Source: GCA-2687025 sp964473525 (GTDB lineage: Bacteria > Poribacteria > WGA-4E > GCA-2687025). From it: DNA of 64,000 nucleotides. The position numbers were made by a program, and so were the translations under genes. This document shows positions 7,825 through 17,177 of the stretch, one piece after another; position 1 is the stretch's first letter, and each line of letters begins with the position of its first letter. The DNA lies in contig CAYYPK010000027.1 in the NCBI GenBank assembly GCA_964473525.1, forward strand, positions 19,486 to 83,485, in the 5' to 3' direction. Below the pieces are notes generated by a model. The model ran no database searches. It saw nothing but the letters and a program-made list of their open reading frames with translations, and was not told the origin of the DNA.

Positions 7825-10728
7825 CTACTTGCGCACCACCATGCGGCGGATATCGCGTTGCTCACCCGCGCGGATTTCGTAGAGATAGACGCCGCTAGCA
7901 ACGCCCTCGCCAGACTCGTTGCGGCCATCCCAATACGCGGCTGCGTCACGCGCGTGGTACTTGCCCGCGTCGATGTAGCCGAGGTCCAGACGCCGGACGA
8001 CCTGACCGCCAACGTCGTACACCCGTATCGTTACCTCGCCCGCGTCGGCAAGGTCGAACGGGATCCACGTTTCGGGGTTGAACGGGTTCGGGTAGTTGGG
8101 CAGGAGCGCCGTCGTGGCAGGCCTGAGAGCCGCGAGGAGACCCTCGAGCGCTGGGAGGCCGTCACGGAACAGGCGAGACCCATCGTCCTGCTGTCGCGCG
8201 TCGCGCAACCAACGTTCGACCAGTGTCACCCGGCCAACGCGAACGCCCGGCGCCGTCGCGACCACGTCCGTGCGGTCAGCGTGGATGACGACCATGTCGC
8301 CTATATCCAGAACGGCGTCGCCGTTTACGTCGGCGGACGGATACGCGGACGCCGGCTCGCCGTACACGGTTGCCACGCCCAGTATGTCGCGAATGTCGAC
8401 GGCGCCGTCCATGTCGATATCGGACGGGATCGCCAGAGCGGCCGGAGCCGTCTGTGGCGTGCTGATGGTGTAGTTGAAGGTCCACGGGCCGCCCACATCC
8501 GCGGTGACCGTCGCCGTGAAGGCCATGCTTGTCGCGGAGTAAGAACCGCCCAGGTCGACGAGCAGGCCAACGTTGTTCAGCGCGGCGCCCGCGGCCCACG
8601 TCGTGTGGTTGACGGTGTTGGACGATACGGTGACGTTGGCGTCACTCGTGCTCAGCACCACCGCCACATTCGTGGCATCCGTCTGACCGACGTTCTGCAT
8701 GCGCGCGCGGATCTCAAGCTGCTCGCCCGCCTCGAAGAAGCCGTTGTTGTTGCCGGTCGTCTTGTCGCGCGCCCAGGCGGTTCGCTGCTCGAAGGCAGCT
8801 GCCGAGGGAGTGATGGTCAGCGTGTACGTGAACTGCCAAGGCCCGCCATTGTCCGCCGTCACATCCAACACGAACGCAGCCGTGCCAGTGGCGTCCGAGG
8901 CGATGTCCACCTTGAGTCCGTCGTTGTTGCGAGCGGAGCCCGCCGTCCATGTCCCGTAGGTCACGGATGAGGTGATGATCGTGGACTTGCCGTCGGTGGA
9001 GCTCAGCGTCGAGACGACGTTCGTGGCGTCTACGAGGCCTTCGTGCTTGAGCCTGGCCTTGATCTGCAGTCGCTCGCCGGGGTTCACGAGTCCGTCGTTG
9101 TTGCCCGTGACCTTGTCGCGAGCCCAGAAGCTGCGCTCGGCCAGGACGACGGGGATCTCGACGATTGGAACCGTCACCGTGAACGACCACGGGCCACCCA
9201 GGTCCGCGGTGACGCTGACAGTGAACGTCACGTCGTGGGCCGTCGCGCCGCTGTCCACCTCGAAGACGAACCCGTCGTTATTGCGCGCCTCGCCTGCGGG
9301 CCAGGACGTGTGCGTGACCGTGCCCGTCACAATCGTGATGTCGGTGTCTGTCGTGGTGAGAGTCGCTACGACGTTCGTACCGGCTCCAGGCCCGTCGTTC
9401 TTCAGCCTGGCCTTCAGCTCCAGGCGTTCGCCTGGGTTCGCGTCACCGTCTCCGTTCCCGGTGTCCTTGTCACGCGCCCAGGAGCTGCGCTGGCTGAAGC
9501 TGGGAGACGGCACGACGACGCCAAAGGTGAACGTGAACGTCTGGGTCGTCGCGTTGTCCGCCGTGACCGTGTAAGTAAGGGTGACGTCCTGCGCCGTTGC
9601 GTCGGAGGCGATGTCCAGCACGATTCCGTCGTTGTTGCGCGCCTCGCCTTGAGGCCACGTGCCGTGCGCGACGGAGTCGGTGACGATAGTCACGTCCGAG
9701 GCCGATGTCGTCACGGTCGTGACTACGTTGAGCGCGTCGCCCGTGCCGTCGTTCTTTATGCGGAGCCGTGGCTCTACTCGTTCGCCGGAGTTCGCCACCC
9801 CGTCGGACCCGTCGAAGATCCACGAACTGCGCTCGCTGAAGGTGATCAGCGGATCCAGGACCAGCACATTGTACGTGAACTCCCACGGCCCGCCGTTGTC
9901 CGCCGTTATCTCGACTGTGAGAGGAATCTGCGTGCCGGGCGTGGCCGCCTCGTCGATGACAAGGACGAGTCCCTCGTTGTTACGCGCCTCGGACGCTGGC
10001 CAACTCGTGTGCGTGACGACCGAGGAGGTCAACACGCCTAGGGCGTCACCGGAGGTGAGAGTCACGGTGACGTTGGCTGCGGAGCCGGGGCCGTCGTTGC
10101 GAATGCGCACGCGTGGCTCAACTGTCTCGCCAGGGCTGGCGATACCGTCGCCGTTCCCTAGATCGCCATCGAACGTCCACTCGCTACGACGCCCAAAGGA
10201 GGGCTCCTCAGCGTTGATGATGGGTATGACGATGCTGAACACCGCAGGCTCGTCCACGCCGTCGGCCGCATTCGTGGACTCAACCGAGACCGTGGCGGCC
10301 ACGTCGTGCTCGGTCGCCGACCCAGAGATGTCGACCTCGAAACCCACGAGCGTAACGCCGCCTGAGCCAGCGGCGAATTCGTCGATGGTCACGGTGTCCG
10401 TGACCACGGTGATATCGGTGTCCGTGATGGTAAGAGTCGCCGTGACGTTCTTGGATGTGCCAGACCCGTTGTTCCGAAGCACGAGCCGGGGCTCGACACG
10501 TTCGCCAGGGCTGTTGAGCCCGTCGTCGTTACCTGTGTCCTTGTCACGAACCCAACTGCTCCCGATCTCCCAGACCGGCGATGCCTGTGGGAAGTAGGGG
10601 CTGTCCGGCGGCGTCTCCTGCGCCACTACCGGGAGAGACAGACCGACCACGAACAGAAACGCGAGCGCCGAGAGGACAGCGCGTACGCCCGCGCCATGCC
10701 TCGCCCGCCGTAGGCCGCTACGCAACAT
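7825..10728 (-). CDS. Secreted six-repeat dockerin protein with PNPFNP/FlgD-like C-terminal domain
   Basis: 967 residues starting with a signal peptide (VLSALAFLFVVGLSLPVVAQ). Six repeats of about 115-120 residues follow. Each opens with a pattern like RSSWARDKDTGNGDG...NPGERLE...RLKNDG, which looks like a CARDB/Ig-type beta domain with an Asp/Asn-rich calcium-type loop. After them comes a dockerin-like pair of DxDxDG loops (DIDMDGAVDIRD... DVNGDAVLDIGD). The last ~90 residues are a FlgD-Ig-like sorting domain (LLPNYPNPFNPETWIPF ... GVYLYEIRAG...RRMVVRK), as found on many secreted proteins of Poribacteria and relatives. The start has a strong GGAGG ribosome site. It is encoded inside the glycan locus, so it may be a matrix or surface scaffold. 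No cohesin partner is visible in the window. Confidence 0.85.
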   Translation of the reverse strand: MLRSGLRRARHGAGVRAVLSALAFLFVVGLSLPVVAQETPPDSPYFPQASPVWEIGSSWVRDKDTGNDDGLNSPGERVEPRLVLRNNGSGTSKNVTATLTITDTDITVVTDTVTIDEFAAGSGGVTLVGFEVDISGSATEHDVAATVSVESTNAADGVDEPAVFSIVIPIINAEEPSFGRRSEWTFDGDLGNGDGIASPGETVEPRVRIRNDGPGSAANVTVTLTSGDALGVLTSSVVTHTSWPASEARNNEGLVLVIDEAATPGTQIPLTVEITADNGGPWEFTYNVLVLDPLITFSERSSWIFDGSDGVANSGERVEPRLRIKNDGTGDALNVVTTVTTSASDVTIVTDSVAHGTWPQGEARNNDGIVLDIASDATAQDVTLTYTVTADNATTQTFTFTFGVVVPSPSFSQRSSWARDKDTGNGDGDANPGERLELKARLKNDGPGAGTNVVATLTTTDTDITIVTGTVTHTSWPAGEARNNDGFVFEVDSGATAHDVTFTVSVTADLGGPWSFTVTVPIVEIPVVLAERSFWARDKVTGNNDGLVNPGERLQIKARLKHEGLVDATNVVSTLSSTDGKSTIITSSVTYGTWTAGSARNNDGLKVDIASDATGTAAFVLDVTADNGGPWQFTYTLTITPSAAAFEQRTAWARDKTTGNNNGFFEAGEQLEIRARMQNVGQTDATNVAVVLSTSDANVTVSSNTVNHTTWAAGAALNNVGLLVDLGGSYSATSMAFTATVTADVGGPWTFNYTISTPQTAPAALAIPSDIDMDGAVDIRDILGVATVYGEPASAYPSADVNGDAVLDIGDMVVIHADRTDVVATAPGVRVGRVTLVERWLRDARQQDDGSRLFRDGLPALEGLLAALRPATTALLPNYPNPFNPETWIPFDLADAGEVTIRVYDVGGQVVRRLDLGYIDAGKYHARDAAAYWDGRNESGEGVASGVYLYEIRAGEQRDIRRMVVRK

Positions 10729-10979
10729 TACAGGACCTCCGCTACACCAGTGCTAACTCTGAATACGAGGAATCGTCGCTCGCGTTCCGCAAAAAGCCTA
10801 ATTGCGCGCCTGTGCCCGCCCATCCGCAACCGTAGTCACCTGCGGCATGCAGCAGTCCTGCCCATTCCGGCGCGCCTAACAGACTACAATACGTTCACGC
10901 CACGCGGCAACCCATGGCCGCACGTCGGGGCCGATGTTACCAACTCTTCCCCTGCGGGATTGTTCGTACGCGCGGCGGC

Positions 10980-11759
10980 CTACTCGTCGTTCGCGGACGC
11001 GTCTACCCACCCGGGACCTTCCTCGTAGCCCAGCGCCACAAGAGCTTCCCCGGCGTGCCGCTCGAAGGTGGCGCGCGCCTCGCGGGAGAACGCGTTCCGC
11101 CAGTCCCCGACGATCCCCTTACGCATGAAGCTGCCGCGATCCTCTTCACCCGTGGCGCGCCCAGATCGCGTCTCGAATGCGAAGTCCTTGGCAACCTTGC
11201 TCGCGGCGCCTGGGTCAAGCTCGGCTCCCGACACCTCCCGCACAATGCGGCTGAGCTCGGTGGCGGCGTCAGCGTGCAGCGATTCGTATCGCGCGTGCAC
11301 GACGCCGGGAGCCGTTGCCCAGCCGCGCGCGAAGTCACCCCAGGAGAACCGCGGGTACCTCTGCCGCGTGAAGCAGTAGTCGACGAACTCTGGCATGTTG
11401 GCGCGGACATCCGTGGGGTCGGCAAACGCGAGATCGGCGCGCACCTGGGCGCTCAGCTCGGGGCTCGATATCTGGTCCCTGAACATCCAGTAGTGGTAGT
11501 AAGACGTCAGGACATCGCGCCCGTCACGCCAAAGCACAACGACGTTGTTCAGACCCCACCCGCCGCGGAAGTGCCCATGGAGCACGGCCTTCCCAGCGCC
11601 AGGCAGACGATGCTGCGCGAACGGCGCGTCCAGCGCGACGGCAAGCATGCTGGCGAGCCACGTCCCACCGGATCGCGGGAACTCGTTGACTACGTAGTAT
11701 GGGGCGACACCCGACAGCGAGCGCGCCATCACGTGGTATGCGACCGACCGTAACTTCAC
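10980..11759 (-). CDS. Sulfotransferase-domain protein (glycan cluster, distal copy)
   Basis: 259 residues. The N-terminal P-loop-like motif NEFPRSGGTWLASML is the 5'-phosphosulfate-binding loop of PAPS-dependent sulfotransferases. A second motif, VVVLWRDGRDVLTSYYHY, corresponds to the 3'-phosphate-binding region. The family transfers sulfate from PAPS to hydroxyl groups. In this locus the likely acceptor is the polysaccharide or its precursor, but that is inferred. It starts at GTG 11759, preceded by GAGG at good spacing. The protein is short but complete at both ends. Its sequence is unlike the other sulfotransferase of the cluster (15385-16356), so a second acceptor site is plausible. Confidence 0.8.
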   Translation of the reverse strand: MKLRSVAYHVMARSLSGVAPYYVVNEFPRSGGTWLASMLAVALDAPFAQHRLPGAGKAVLHGHFRGGWGLNNVVVLWRDGRDVLTSYYHYWMFRDQISSPELSAQVRADLAFADPTDVRANMPEFVDYCFTRQRYPRFSWGDFARGWATAPGVVHARYESLHADAATELSRIVREVSGAELDPGAASKVAKDFAFETRSGRATGEEDRGSFMRKGIVGDWRNAFSREARATFERHAGEALVALGYEEGPGWVDASANDE

Positions 11760-11827
11760 TGCGGTTCCTCAAGCCAAAGTACCGGCGTTGGTGTGCTCTG
11801 AGACCATCCCAGAGGGTCTTGCGGCCG

Positions 11828-12844
11828 CTAACGCCGCATCGATTCGAGAGCTTCCCGCAGACGGGCGGCCTGCACGGCGACGCCAAAGTGCTCCTCGACC
11901 GTCGCCCGGCCCGCGTCGCCGTGAACCCGCCGGAGCGCAGGGTCGTCCCGGTAGGTCCGCAACGCGTCGGCGACACTCTCGTCCTCGGCGGCAACGAAGC
12001 CGTTGACCCCGTCCACGATCTGCTCGCGAACGCCGCAGCTCTTCTCGTTCGTGACGACCGGCTTGCCACACATCATCGCTTCCATAGTGGCGTTCGGGAA
12101 CGCATCTAGATACGTTGGGTACAGGAACACGTCACACCATTCGTAGAGCGCCGGAAGGTAGTTGACGTGTCCCAGAACGTGGATGTGCGCTTCCAGGCCA
12201 CGCTCAGCCACGAGGGACTTCAGCCGCTCCAGGTGTATGCCGCCGCCGCAGATCACCCAACACACGGACGATTCTTCCCAGAAGCCCGCCGGGATCCAGT
12301 ACGCAATGGCATCGCACACGGCTTCCATCTTTGACCGGGCGTTCATCTTCGTGGCGGTGAGAAGCCGCAGATCCGCGTGGGGGAGTTCAATCGGGGCGAC
12401 AGCCCCTCCCGCTGGGGCGGTATATGGGTTGTGCACCACGGCGGTGTGGGTCGCGCGGTCGTGGCGGCCCAGGCGGTCACGTGTGTATTCCGAGTTGTAG
12501 AACACGGCGCGCGCCACGCGCAGACATATCGCCGCAAGGGCCGTATTCCGCAGGAAAGGAACCCACCGCAGCATTCCCGTCGCGGCCTGTAGGATTTCGC
12601 GCCGCTCTTGGAAGACCGACCCGCGCACGCGGTACGCTAGCGGCGATCTCGATACGACGCACGCCAGCAGCCCCAGAACCGCGAACCTCCCTAACGAGTC
12701 GACGATCACGACCGAGGGCCGGCGGACGAGCCGCGCCAGGCCGGGCAGGTCGCGCGACCCTCGGACCTGCGTCACCTCAAACCCATCAAGGAGCACCAGA
12801 AGCTTGTGCGCCCGGTCCGGGCCGCTAACCAGGATGACGTGCAT
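11828..12844 (-). CDS. GT4-family glycosyltransferase
   Basis: About 338 residues with a GT-B fold. The C-terminal half carries the nucleotide-sugar-binding signature of family 4 transferases (FLYPTYLDAFPNATMEAMMCGKPVV ... GVREQIVDGVNGFVA, split here by a variable stretch). An earlier segment reads VVHNPYTAP. It should add one sugar to the lipid-linked repeat unit on the cytoplasmic face; donor and linkage cannot be read. I chose ATG 12844 because GGGAG lies just upstream. An ATG at 12856 would add four residues. With the chosen start it overlaps the upstream polymerase gene by 20 bases, indicating translational coupling. It is the only clear glycosyltransferase of the cluster within the window. 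Confidence 0.82.
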   Translation of the reverse strand: MHVILVSGPDRAHKLLVLLDGFEVTQVRGSRDLPGLARLVRRPSVVIVDSLGRFAVLGLLACVVSRSPLAYRVRGSVFQERREILQAATGMLRWVPFLRNTALAAICLRVARAVFYNSEYTRDRLGRHDRATHTAVVHNPYTAPAGGAVAPIELPHADLRLLTATKMNARSKMEAVCDAIAYWIPAGFWEESSVCWVICGGGIHLERLKSLVAERGLEAHIHVLGHVNYLPALYEWCDVFLYPTYLDAFPNATMEAMMCGKPVVTNEKSCGVREQIVDGVNGFVAAEDESVADALRTYRDDPALRRVHGDAGRATVEEHFGVAVQAARLREALESMRR

Positions 12845-14048
12845 TTGGGCTCCCAAACGAACGCATCGAGCCAGCCGCGAAGGCCGCGGCGACTACAACG
12901 TGGAACATGGGGTTGTTCAACTGCGGCCGCCCCTGCGCGTGTCCCAGAGCGATGATCCACGCGATCAGCGTGGCCGTGTGCCAGTAGAATGCCCGCGGGT
13001 CCACGCGCCTTGCCCGGGCGCGCGCGCGCCAGATGCGGCGCGTGCCAACGGCGGCGATAGCAACGGCCAACGCCAGCCCAACCGCCCCCAGTTCGCCCCA
13101 CGCGGTCAGGATGATGTTGTGTGAGACCAGCCGCACACCGTGCGCTTTCTCGACGATGGACCCCAGCGCGTTGTACCCAAGCCCTCGCCAAGGGTCGGCG
13201 CGTATCGCCGCGATGCCCTCTAGGTACATGACGGTTCGCAGATAGTCTCCCTCGTCGACGGTGACCTCCTCGGTCACGACCGATGTGAGAATCTGCGACC
13301 GAGTCAGCCGATCAAGAGGGCCGCGGAGGTAGTCCGCGCCCAGCGTCATGAACAGCAGAGCTGCCACGACGCCGACCGCGACGCCCATGGCGACCAGTCG
13401 ACGCGTCTTGGCCACCAGCGTTCGCCCGAATAACAGCGCCACCAATGCTAGCGTTGCGACCAACATCAGTAAAGCGCCTCGGCTCTGGGATGCGAACACC
13501 ACGAACAGCGCGCTGCCCAAGGCTGCAATGGCCCAAGACCGCTTGTGGCGCTGCGTCGCGACGATGCACAGAAGGTACGGCACGGTCAGCTCCGTAACGG
13601 CAGGGCCGACGTTAGCGATCGAACCCACGACGTCCCCCATCGCGTGCGACGTGACGCGCACCGAACCGTAGCGCAGCAGAATGCCGCCGATGACGCACGC
13701 CCATACATGCGGCGTAACGAGAACAACGCGACTCAGCCACAGGGGGCCCTGTCTTCGGAACAGCCCGAGGGACAGATGGAAGACCACGAACGACGCCGAC
13801 GCGGTCAACGAGGCCCTTAGCGTGTCGGGCCGAGCGATGGACCAGAAGGCAGAGGCAGGTATCAGCGCCCAAAACGCGTAGACCGGCCAGGCCGATCTCA
13901 GGGTCGCGACTGGCGCTCGACCGCTCTGCGCATAGCTCCCCACGCACAGGACGCCTGCCGCCGCGCAGCCAGCGACGTACAGCTTCATCATCGTCAGAAT
14001 TGCGACGGGGTAGAGCGCGAGCGCAACCACTACCACCACAGCGTCCAC
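12825..14048 (-). CDS. Wzy/O-antigen-ligase-like polysaccharide polymerase
   Basis: 407 residues with roughly ten hydrophobic helices. A conserved periplasmic loop near the C-terminus reads GLGYNALGSIVEKAHGVRLVSHN, then a helix starting with ILTAWGELGAVG. The His-Asn in such a loop is typical of the Wzy_C/O-antigen-ligase family, which polymerises lipid-linked repeat units or ligates glycan in the periplasm. The GTG start at 14048 has a GGAGG site 7 bases upstream. It lies directly between the flippase and glycosyltransferase genes, so polymerase is more likely than lipid-A ligase, but the two cannot be separated from sequence alone. Confidence 0.82.
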   Translation of the reverse strand: MDAVVVVVALALYPVAILTMMKLYVAGCAAAGVLCVGSYAQSGRAPVATLRSAWPVYAFWALIPASAFWSIARPDTLRASLTASASFVVFHLSLGLFRRQGPLWLSRVVLVTPHVWACVIGGILLRYGSVRVTSHAMGDVVGSIANVGPAVTELTVPYLLCIVATQRHKRSWAIAALGSALFVVFASQSRGALLMLVATLALVALLFGRTLVAKTRRLVAMGVAVGVVAALLFMTLGADYLRGPLDRLTRSQILTSVVTEEVTVDEGDYLRTVMYLEGIAAIRADPWRGLGYNALGSIVEKAHGVRLVSHNIILTAWGELGAVGLALAVAIAAVGTRRIWRARARARRVDPRAFYWHTATLIAWIIALGHAQGRPQLNNPMFHVVVAAAFAAGSMRSFGSPNARHPG

Positions 14049-14090
14049 GCGCAGGCCTCCATCGGGATGTGGTCGAGAGCGCCAGCCCGT

Positions 14091-15362
14091 CTAGGAAGTG
14101 GCGTCGACAGAAGGCGCGGCGCGACGCGCGAGGAGGAAGAGCCAGCAGTTCAGCCCACCGACCGTACACGCCGTGACCCACGCCGCCCCAAGGGCTCCCC
14201 AGCGCGGGATAAGAACTGCGTTGGCCCCGACACTGACAACGGCCGCGACCGTCATTGAGACCGTGTGCGCGCGTTCTCGACCGGTTAGGACTAGCGCCAT
14301 CGTCACAGGCCCAGTCGCTGCATTGACAAGCGCGCCACACGCCGCCACCCGCAGAATCTCTCCGCCGGCAGCGAAGCCATCGCCGAACCATGACATGAGC
14401 CACTCTGGCGCCAGAAAGGCTACCGCGAACGGCGGCAGCGCTCCAGCGAGAGACCAGAGCGAGGAACGACGAAGCACCGCCAGGAACTCGTCGCGACGGC
14501 CGCCGTGATAGGCGGAGGCGAGCACCGGCCCTGCGATAGCGTTCACGGCCACCAGCATGAAGGTGATGGGCACGCACGCACGCCGAGCCCCCGCGTATAT
14601 CCCAACATCCTCGACGCCAGCTAGCGACCCGAGCATGAAGATGTCCGCTCGCAGAAGGACGGCTCGGCCGACCTCGCCCAGCGCCATCACGATCGCCACC
14701 CGCGCCCACAGCCGCACGTGGCGTTCGCTCTCCGCTGCCTTGACCCCGTCGGGGGTGGCCCGCACGAGGTACACGGTCTCCACCGCACGAACACACAGCG
14801 CCACGCAGACAAACGCCGACACCAGTCCGACCGCGGTGTCGATGCCGCCAGCGAACACGCAGAGGAGCGTCAGCGTTGGCACGGCGACTCGCTCGAACGC
14901 AATGCTGGCGGTCACTCGCATGAGGCTGCGGAGTTGCCGGCCGCGCAGCATCCCCAATGCGAGGAGTGGCAGCAACGCCGCGATGAGCACGGCGGCGCGG
15001 GCCGCGTCGGGTCGAGACCTCAGCAGCCGCGCGCACACCAGCAGCACGCCGGACGACCCAAGGGACAGACCCAACACCACGTAGTGGGAGTAGACGAGGA
15101 CGCCGCGCAGAGGCGCCCACTCCTGGCGTTCTCGGTATTGCGCGACGAATCGCATGGAAGCCAGCGGCCACCCGAGCGTCACGACATTCGCCAACAGCAT
15201 CGCATTGCTGTGCGCGTAGCTGAATGTCCCGTACCCCGCGACGCCCAGCGCGCGCCCCGCGAAGACGTGCAGGAGCATTGCCAGGGCTTGGCCTCCGCCC
15301 ATGAGCAGGAGGTTTACCGGCACGTTTCGGGTGAGAGCTCTGAGGCCCTGGGAACCCTTCAT
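14091..15362 (-). CDS. Wzx-type polysaccharide flippase (MOP superfamily)
   Basis: 423 residues, hydrophobic along its length with about 12 membrane helices. The N-terminal pattern NLLLMGGGQALAMLLHVFAGRALGVAGYGTFSY is typical of the polysaccharide transporter branch of the MOP superfamily. Such proteins flip undecaprenyl-diphosphate-linked repeat units across the inner membrane. It is followed by the polymerase gene with a 42-base gap and preceded by the sulfotransferase gene with a 22-base gap, consistent with one transcript. The start lacks an obvious ribosome site. Confidence 0.85.
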   Translation of the reverse strand: MKGSQGLRALTRNVPVNLLLMGGGQALAMLLHVFAGRALGVAGYGTFSYAHSNAMLLANVVTLGWPLASMRFVAQYRERQEWAPLRGVLVYSHYVVLGLSLGSSGVLLVCARLLRSRPDAARAAVLIAALLPLLALGMLRGRQLRSLMRVTASIAFERVAVPTLTLLCVFAGGIDTAVGLVSAFVCVALCVRAVETVYLVRATPDGVKAAESERHVRLWARVAIVMALGEVGRAVLLRADIFMLGSLAGVEDVGIYAGARRACVPITFMLVAVNAIAGPVLASAYHGGRRDEFLAVLRRSSLWSLAGALPPFAVAFLAPEWLMSWFGDGFAAGGEILRVAACGALVNAATGPVTMALVLTGRERAHTVSMTVAAVVSVGANAVLIPRWGALGAAWVTACTVGGLNCWLFLLARRAAPSVDATS

Positions 15363-15384
15363 CGTGGGGCGTGGCCGAGGGCCA

Positions 15385-16356
15385 TCAGGGCTCGATCCGC
15401 GCCGAGGTCGTAGGCGGGCGCGTCGCCAGAAGAGACACTATGCCTGATACTATCGGGCCGCCTAGCAGGATGTAGGCGAGTTTCCCCTGCAGGCCCATCT
15501 TCGAACGCCACTCGTCGTCGACTCGTATGCCTTTCACGGGCCGCAGCCTCATCCTGTTGCCCCCGACGTTGTGAGGCACACGAACATCCGGCTCGTCCAC
15601 GGGCTCGTACGCGGCCCCCACCCAGGCCGCGAGGGAGCGAATGGTCTCATCGGGAGCAGCCGCGAGATCCTCGTACCGTAGCACGCGGTAACGGGATCGC
15701 CACCGTGCCCAACCGAGCACGAGTATGAGCGCGTTCTTGACGACCCATTGCCGCATGATGAGCCACGGCGAGCGTCGATCCGCGTATTCGGGATGGCGAG
15801 CCAGCGCGGGGAGCATTTCTGGCGTCTCCTCCGCCATGCGGCGCAGGCTCTTCATCTTCGACCACATTACGCCACGCGCGTCCCTCACCAGGTGGACCAC
15901 ATGGATGTCGAAGAGGCCACTCATCTCCAACTCGCACAGGCGCCCGACGTTCTTCGAGGAATCTACCACGATCGCGGCGCCGCTCGCGGTTCTCGCGGCG
16001 GCGAGTAGATCGCGGTTCAGCTGTGCGGAGGAGGAGGAAGCGGCCGCCGGTCGACCCACGAACAGAGCCCGCAGGGCGGGGGCGAGCGTGGGCCGCAAGC
16101 CTCTGCCAAACGCCACGGTTCCGTCCCGCGCGTCCGGGCAGGCATGCAAGACGGACTTCCACAAGGAGCACTGGCTGAGCGGCTCGCCGCACGCGCACTT
16201 GTCGTCCGCGCGTATCCAGTCCGTGAAGTTGATGAATTCGCCGACGCCTATGACGTCATGCAAGCGGCCGAGCAGGATGTCGAGGAGGGTTGATCCAGAG
16301 CGACCCATCCCCACCACATAGATCAGCCGAACGCGCTCCACGGATGTCATGCCCAT
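15385..16356 (-). CDS. Sulfotransferase (glycan cluster, proximal copy)
   Basis: 323 residues. The PAPS-binding loop is at the N-terminus (LIYVVGMGRSGSTLLDILL) and a 3'-phosphate-type motif (VVHLVRDARGVMWSKMKSL) lies near mid-protein. A Cys cluster (DKCACGEPLSQCSLW) follows the P-loop and is common in this branch of bacterial sulfotransferases. The inferred job is sulfation of the surface glycan. The start is either ATG 16356 or ATG 16350; the AGGA upstream fits the second slightly better. It lies between the methyltransferase and the flippase, where glycan-modifying enzymes usually sit. Confidence 0.83.
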   Translation of the reverse strand: MGMTSVERVRLIYVVGMGRSGSTLLDILLGRLHDVIGVGEFINFTDWIRADDKCACGEPLSQCSLWKSVLHACPDARDGTVAFGRGLRPTLAPALRALFVGRPAAASSSSAQLNRDLLAAARTASGAAIVVDSSKNVGRLCELEMSGLFDIHVVHLVRDARGVMWSKMKSLRRMAEETPEMLPALARHPEYADRRSPWLIMRQWVVKNALILVLGWARWRSRYRVLRYEDLAAAPDETIRSLAAWVGAAYEPVDEPDVRVPHNVGGNRMRLRPVKGIRVDDEWRSKMGLQGKLAYILLGGPIVSGIVSLLATRPPTTSARIEP

Positions 16357-16408
16357 CGTCCTGAGGTCACATTCCCGTTCGCGCGCACGCGCGGTACGGC
16401 GCCGCTGT

Positions 16409-17125
16409 TCATGCCCTGCCTATCGCGCATATCAACGGCGCGGTCTCATCGATCCTGATGCGCATCGATCGAGCCACCAGTTTGACGAGAGCTCCGGTCA
16501 CGGGAGCCATCAGCTGGGTCGGCAGGTTGCGCGCCGTTGTCTTGTACCGCACGGCCCGCACCCGGGCGCGGTCGGGTTCGAAGCCCGCGAGGATCAGCAA
16601 CTGGCGGAGGCTGTTAGCCGTGAAGAACACGCGATGTGTGAAGTCGCGTGCGAAGAGCCCAAGGTTGAATGGATTCTCCATGTTCCCCGTGGTCGCCACG
16701 AAGACCCCGCCTGGAGCGAGCGCCCGGCGGGCGTCAGCTACAAGCCGCAGGGCGTACTCGTGGTCGAGATGCTCAATGACGTTATTCAGGAAAACCGCGG
16801 AGGCATGGCCGTCTGGTTGGTCCGCCATGAAGTCCGCGATGTCTCCGACGACCACGTTCGCGGTACCAAAGTCGCCGCTCAGGTTTTCCCGCGCCTGCTC
16901 CGCGGCCACCGGATCCGTGTCTACGCCCCACAGGTCCGTGTAGCCCAGATCTTGCAGCCACGCCAGCATCAGACCCTCGCTACATCCCAAGTCGATCACG
17001 GTAGTCGTCTTGTCAGCGGGCAAGAGGTCGCGATAGTTCAGGGAGTACCGCGACGTCAGCCGCCGTAGTGTCGAGGGTGTCCACCCGCTACGGCGCGTGG
17101 CTTCGGAGTAGGCTGCTTGGGACAT
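16409..17125 (-). CDS. Class I SAM-dependent methyltransferase
   Basis: 238 residues. The SAM-binding motif I reads VIDLGCSEGLMLAWLQ, followed by an acidic motif II (WGVDTDP) and later FLNNVIEHLDHE and LAPGGVFVATTGN, as in Methyltransf_11/23-type enzymes. It should methylate a small molecule, most likely a sugar or a glycan end, given its place between an epimerase and a sulfotransferase. The substrate cannot be read. The ATG has GGAG about 11 bases upstream, a slightly long spacing. Confidence 0.8.
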   Translation of the reverse strand: MSQAAYSEATRRSGWTPSTLRRLTSRYSLNYRDLLPADKTTTVIDLGCSEGLMLAWLQDLGYTDLWGVDTDPVAAEQARENLSGDFGTANVVVGDIADFMADQPDGHASAVFLNNVIEHLDHEYALRLVADARRALAPGGVFVATTGNMENPFNLGLFARDFTHRVFFTANSLRQLLILAGFEPDRARVRAVRYKTTARNLPTQLMAPVTGALVKLVARSMRIRIDETAPLICAIGRA

Positions 17126-17177
17126 CGCGCGGGCACTCCAGAGGGGGATCCGAACGGCGACGCGCGTCGGCGGCGAT

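Noticed and set aside
7765..10041. Long plus-strand frames opposite the dockerin protein
   Set aside because: Low-complexity composition typical of GC-rich shadow frames. The minus strand has six clear repeats, a dockerin and a sorting domain.
13612..15171. A 519-residue minus-strand frame across the flippase and polymerase genes
   Set aside because: It is out of frame with two clear membrane-protein genes, and its composition is Arg/Gly-rich without motifs.
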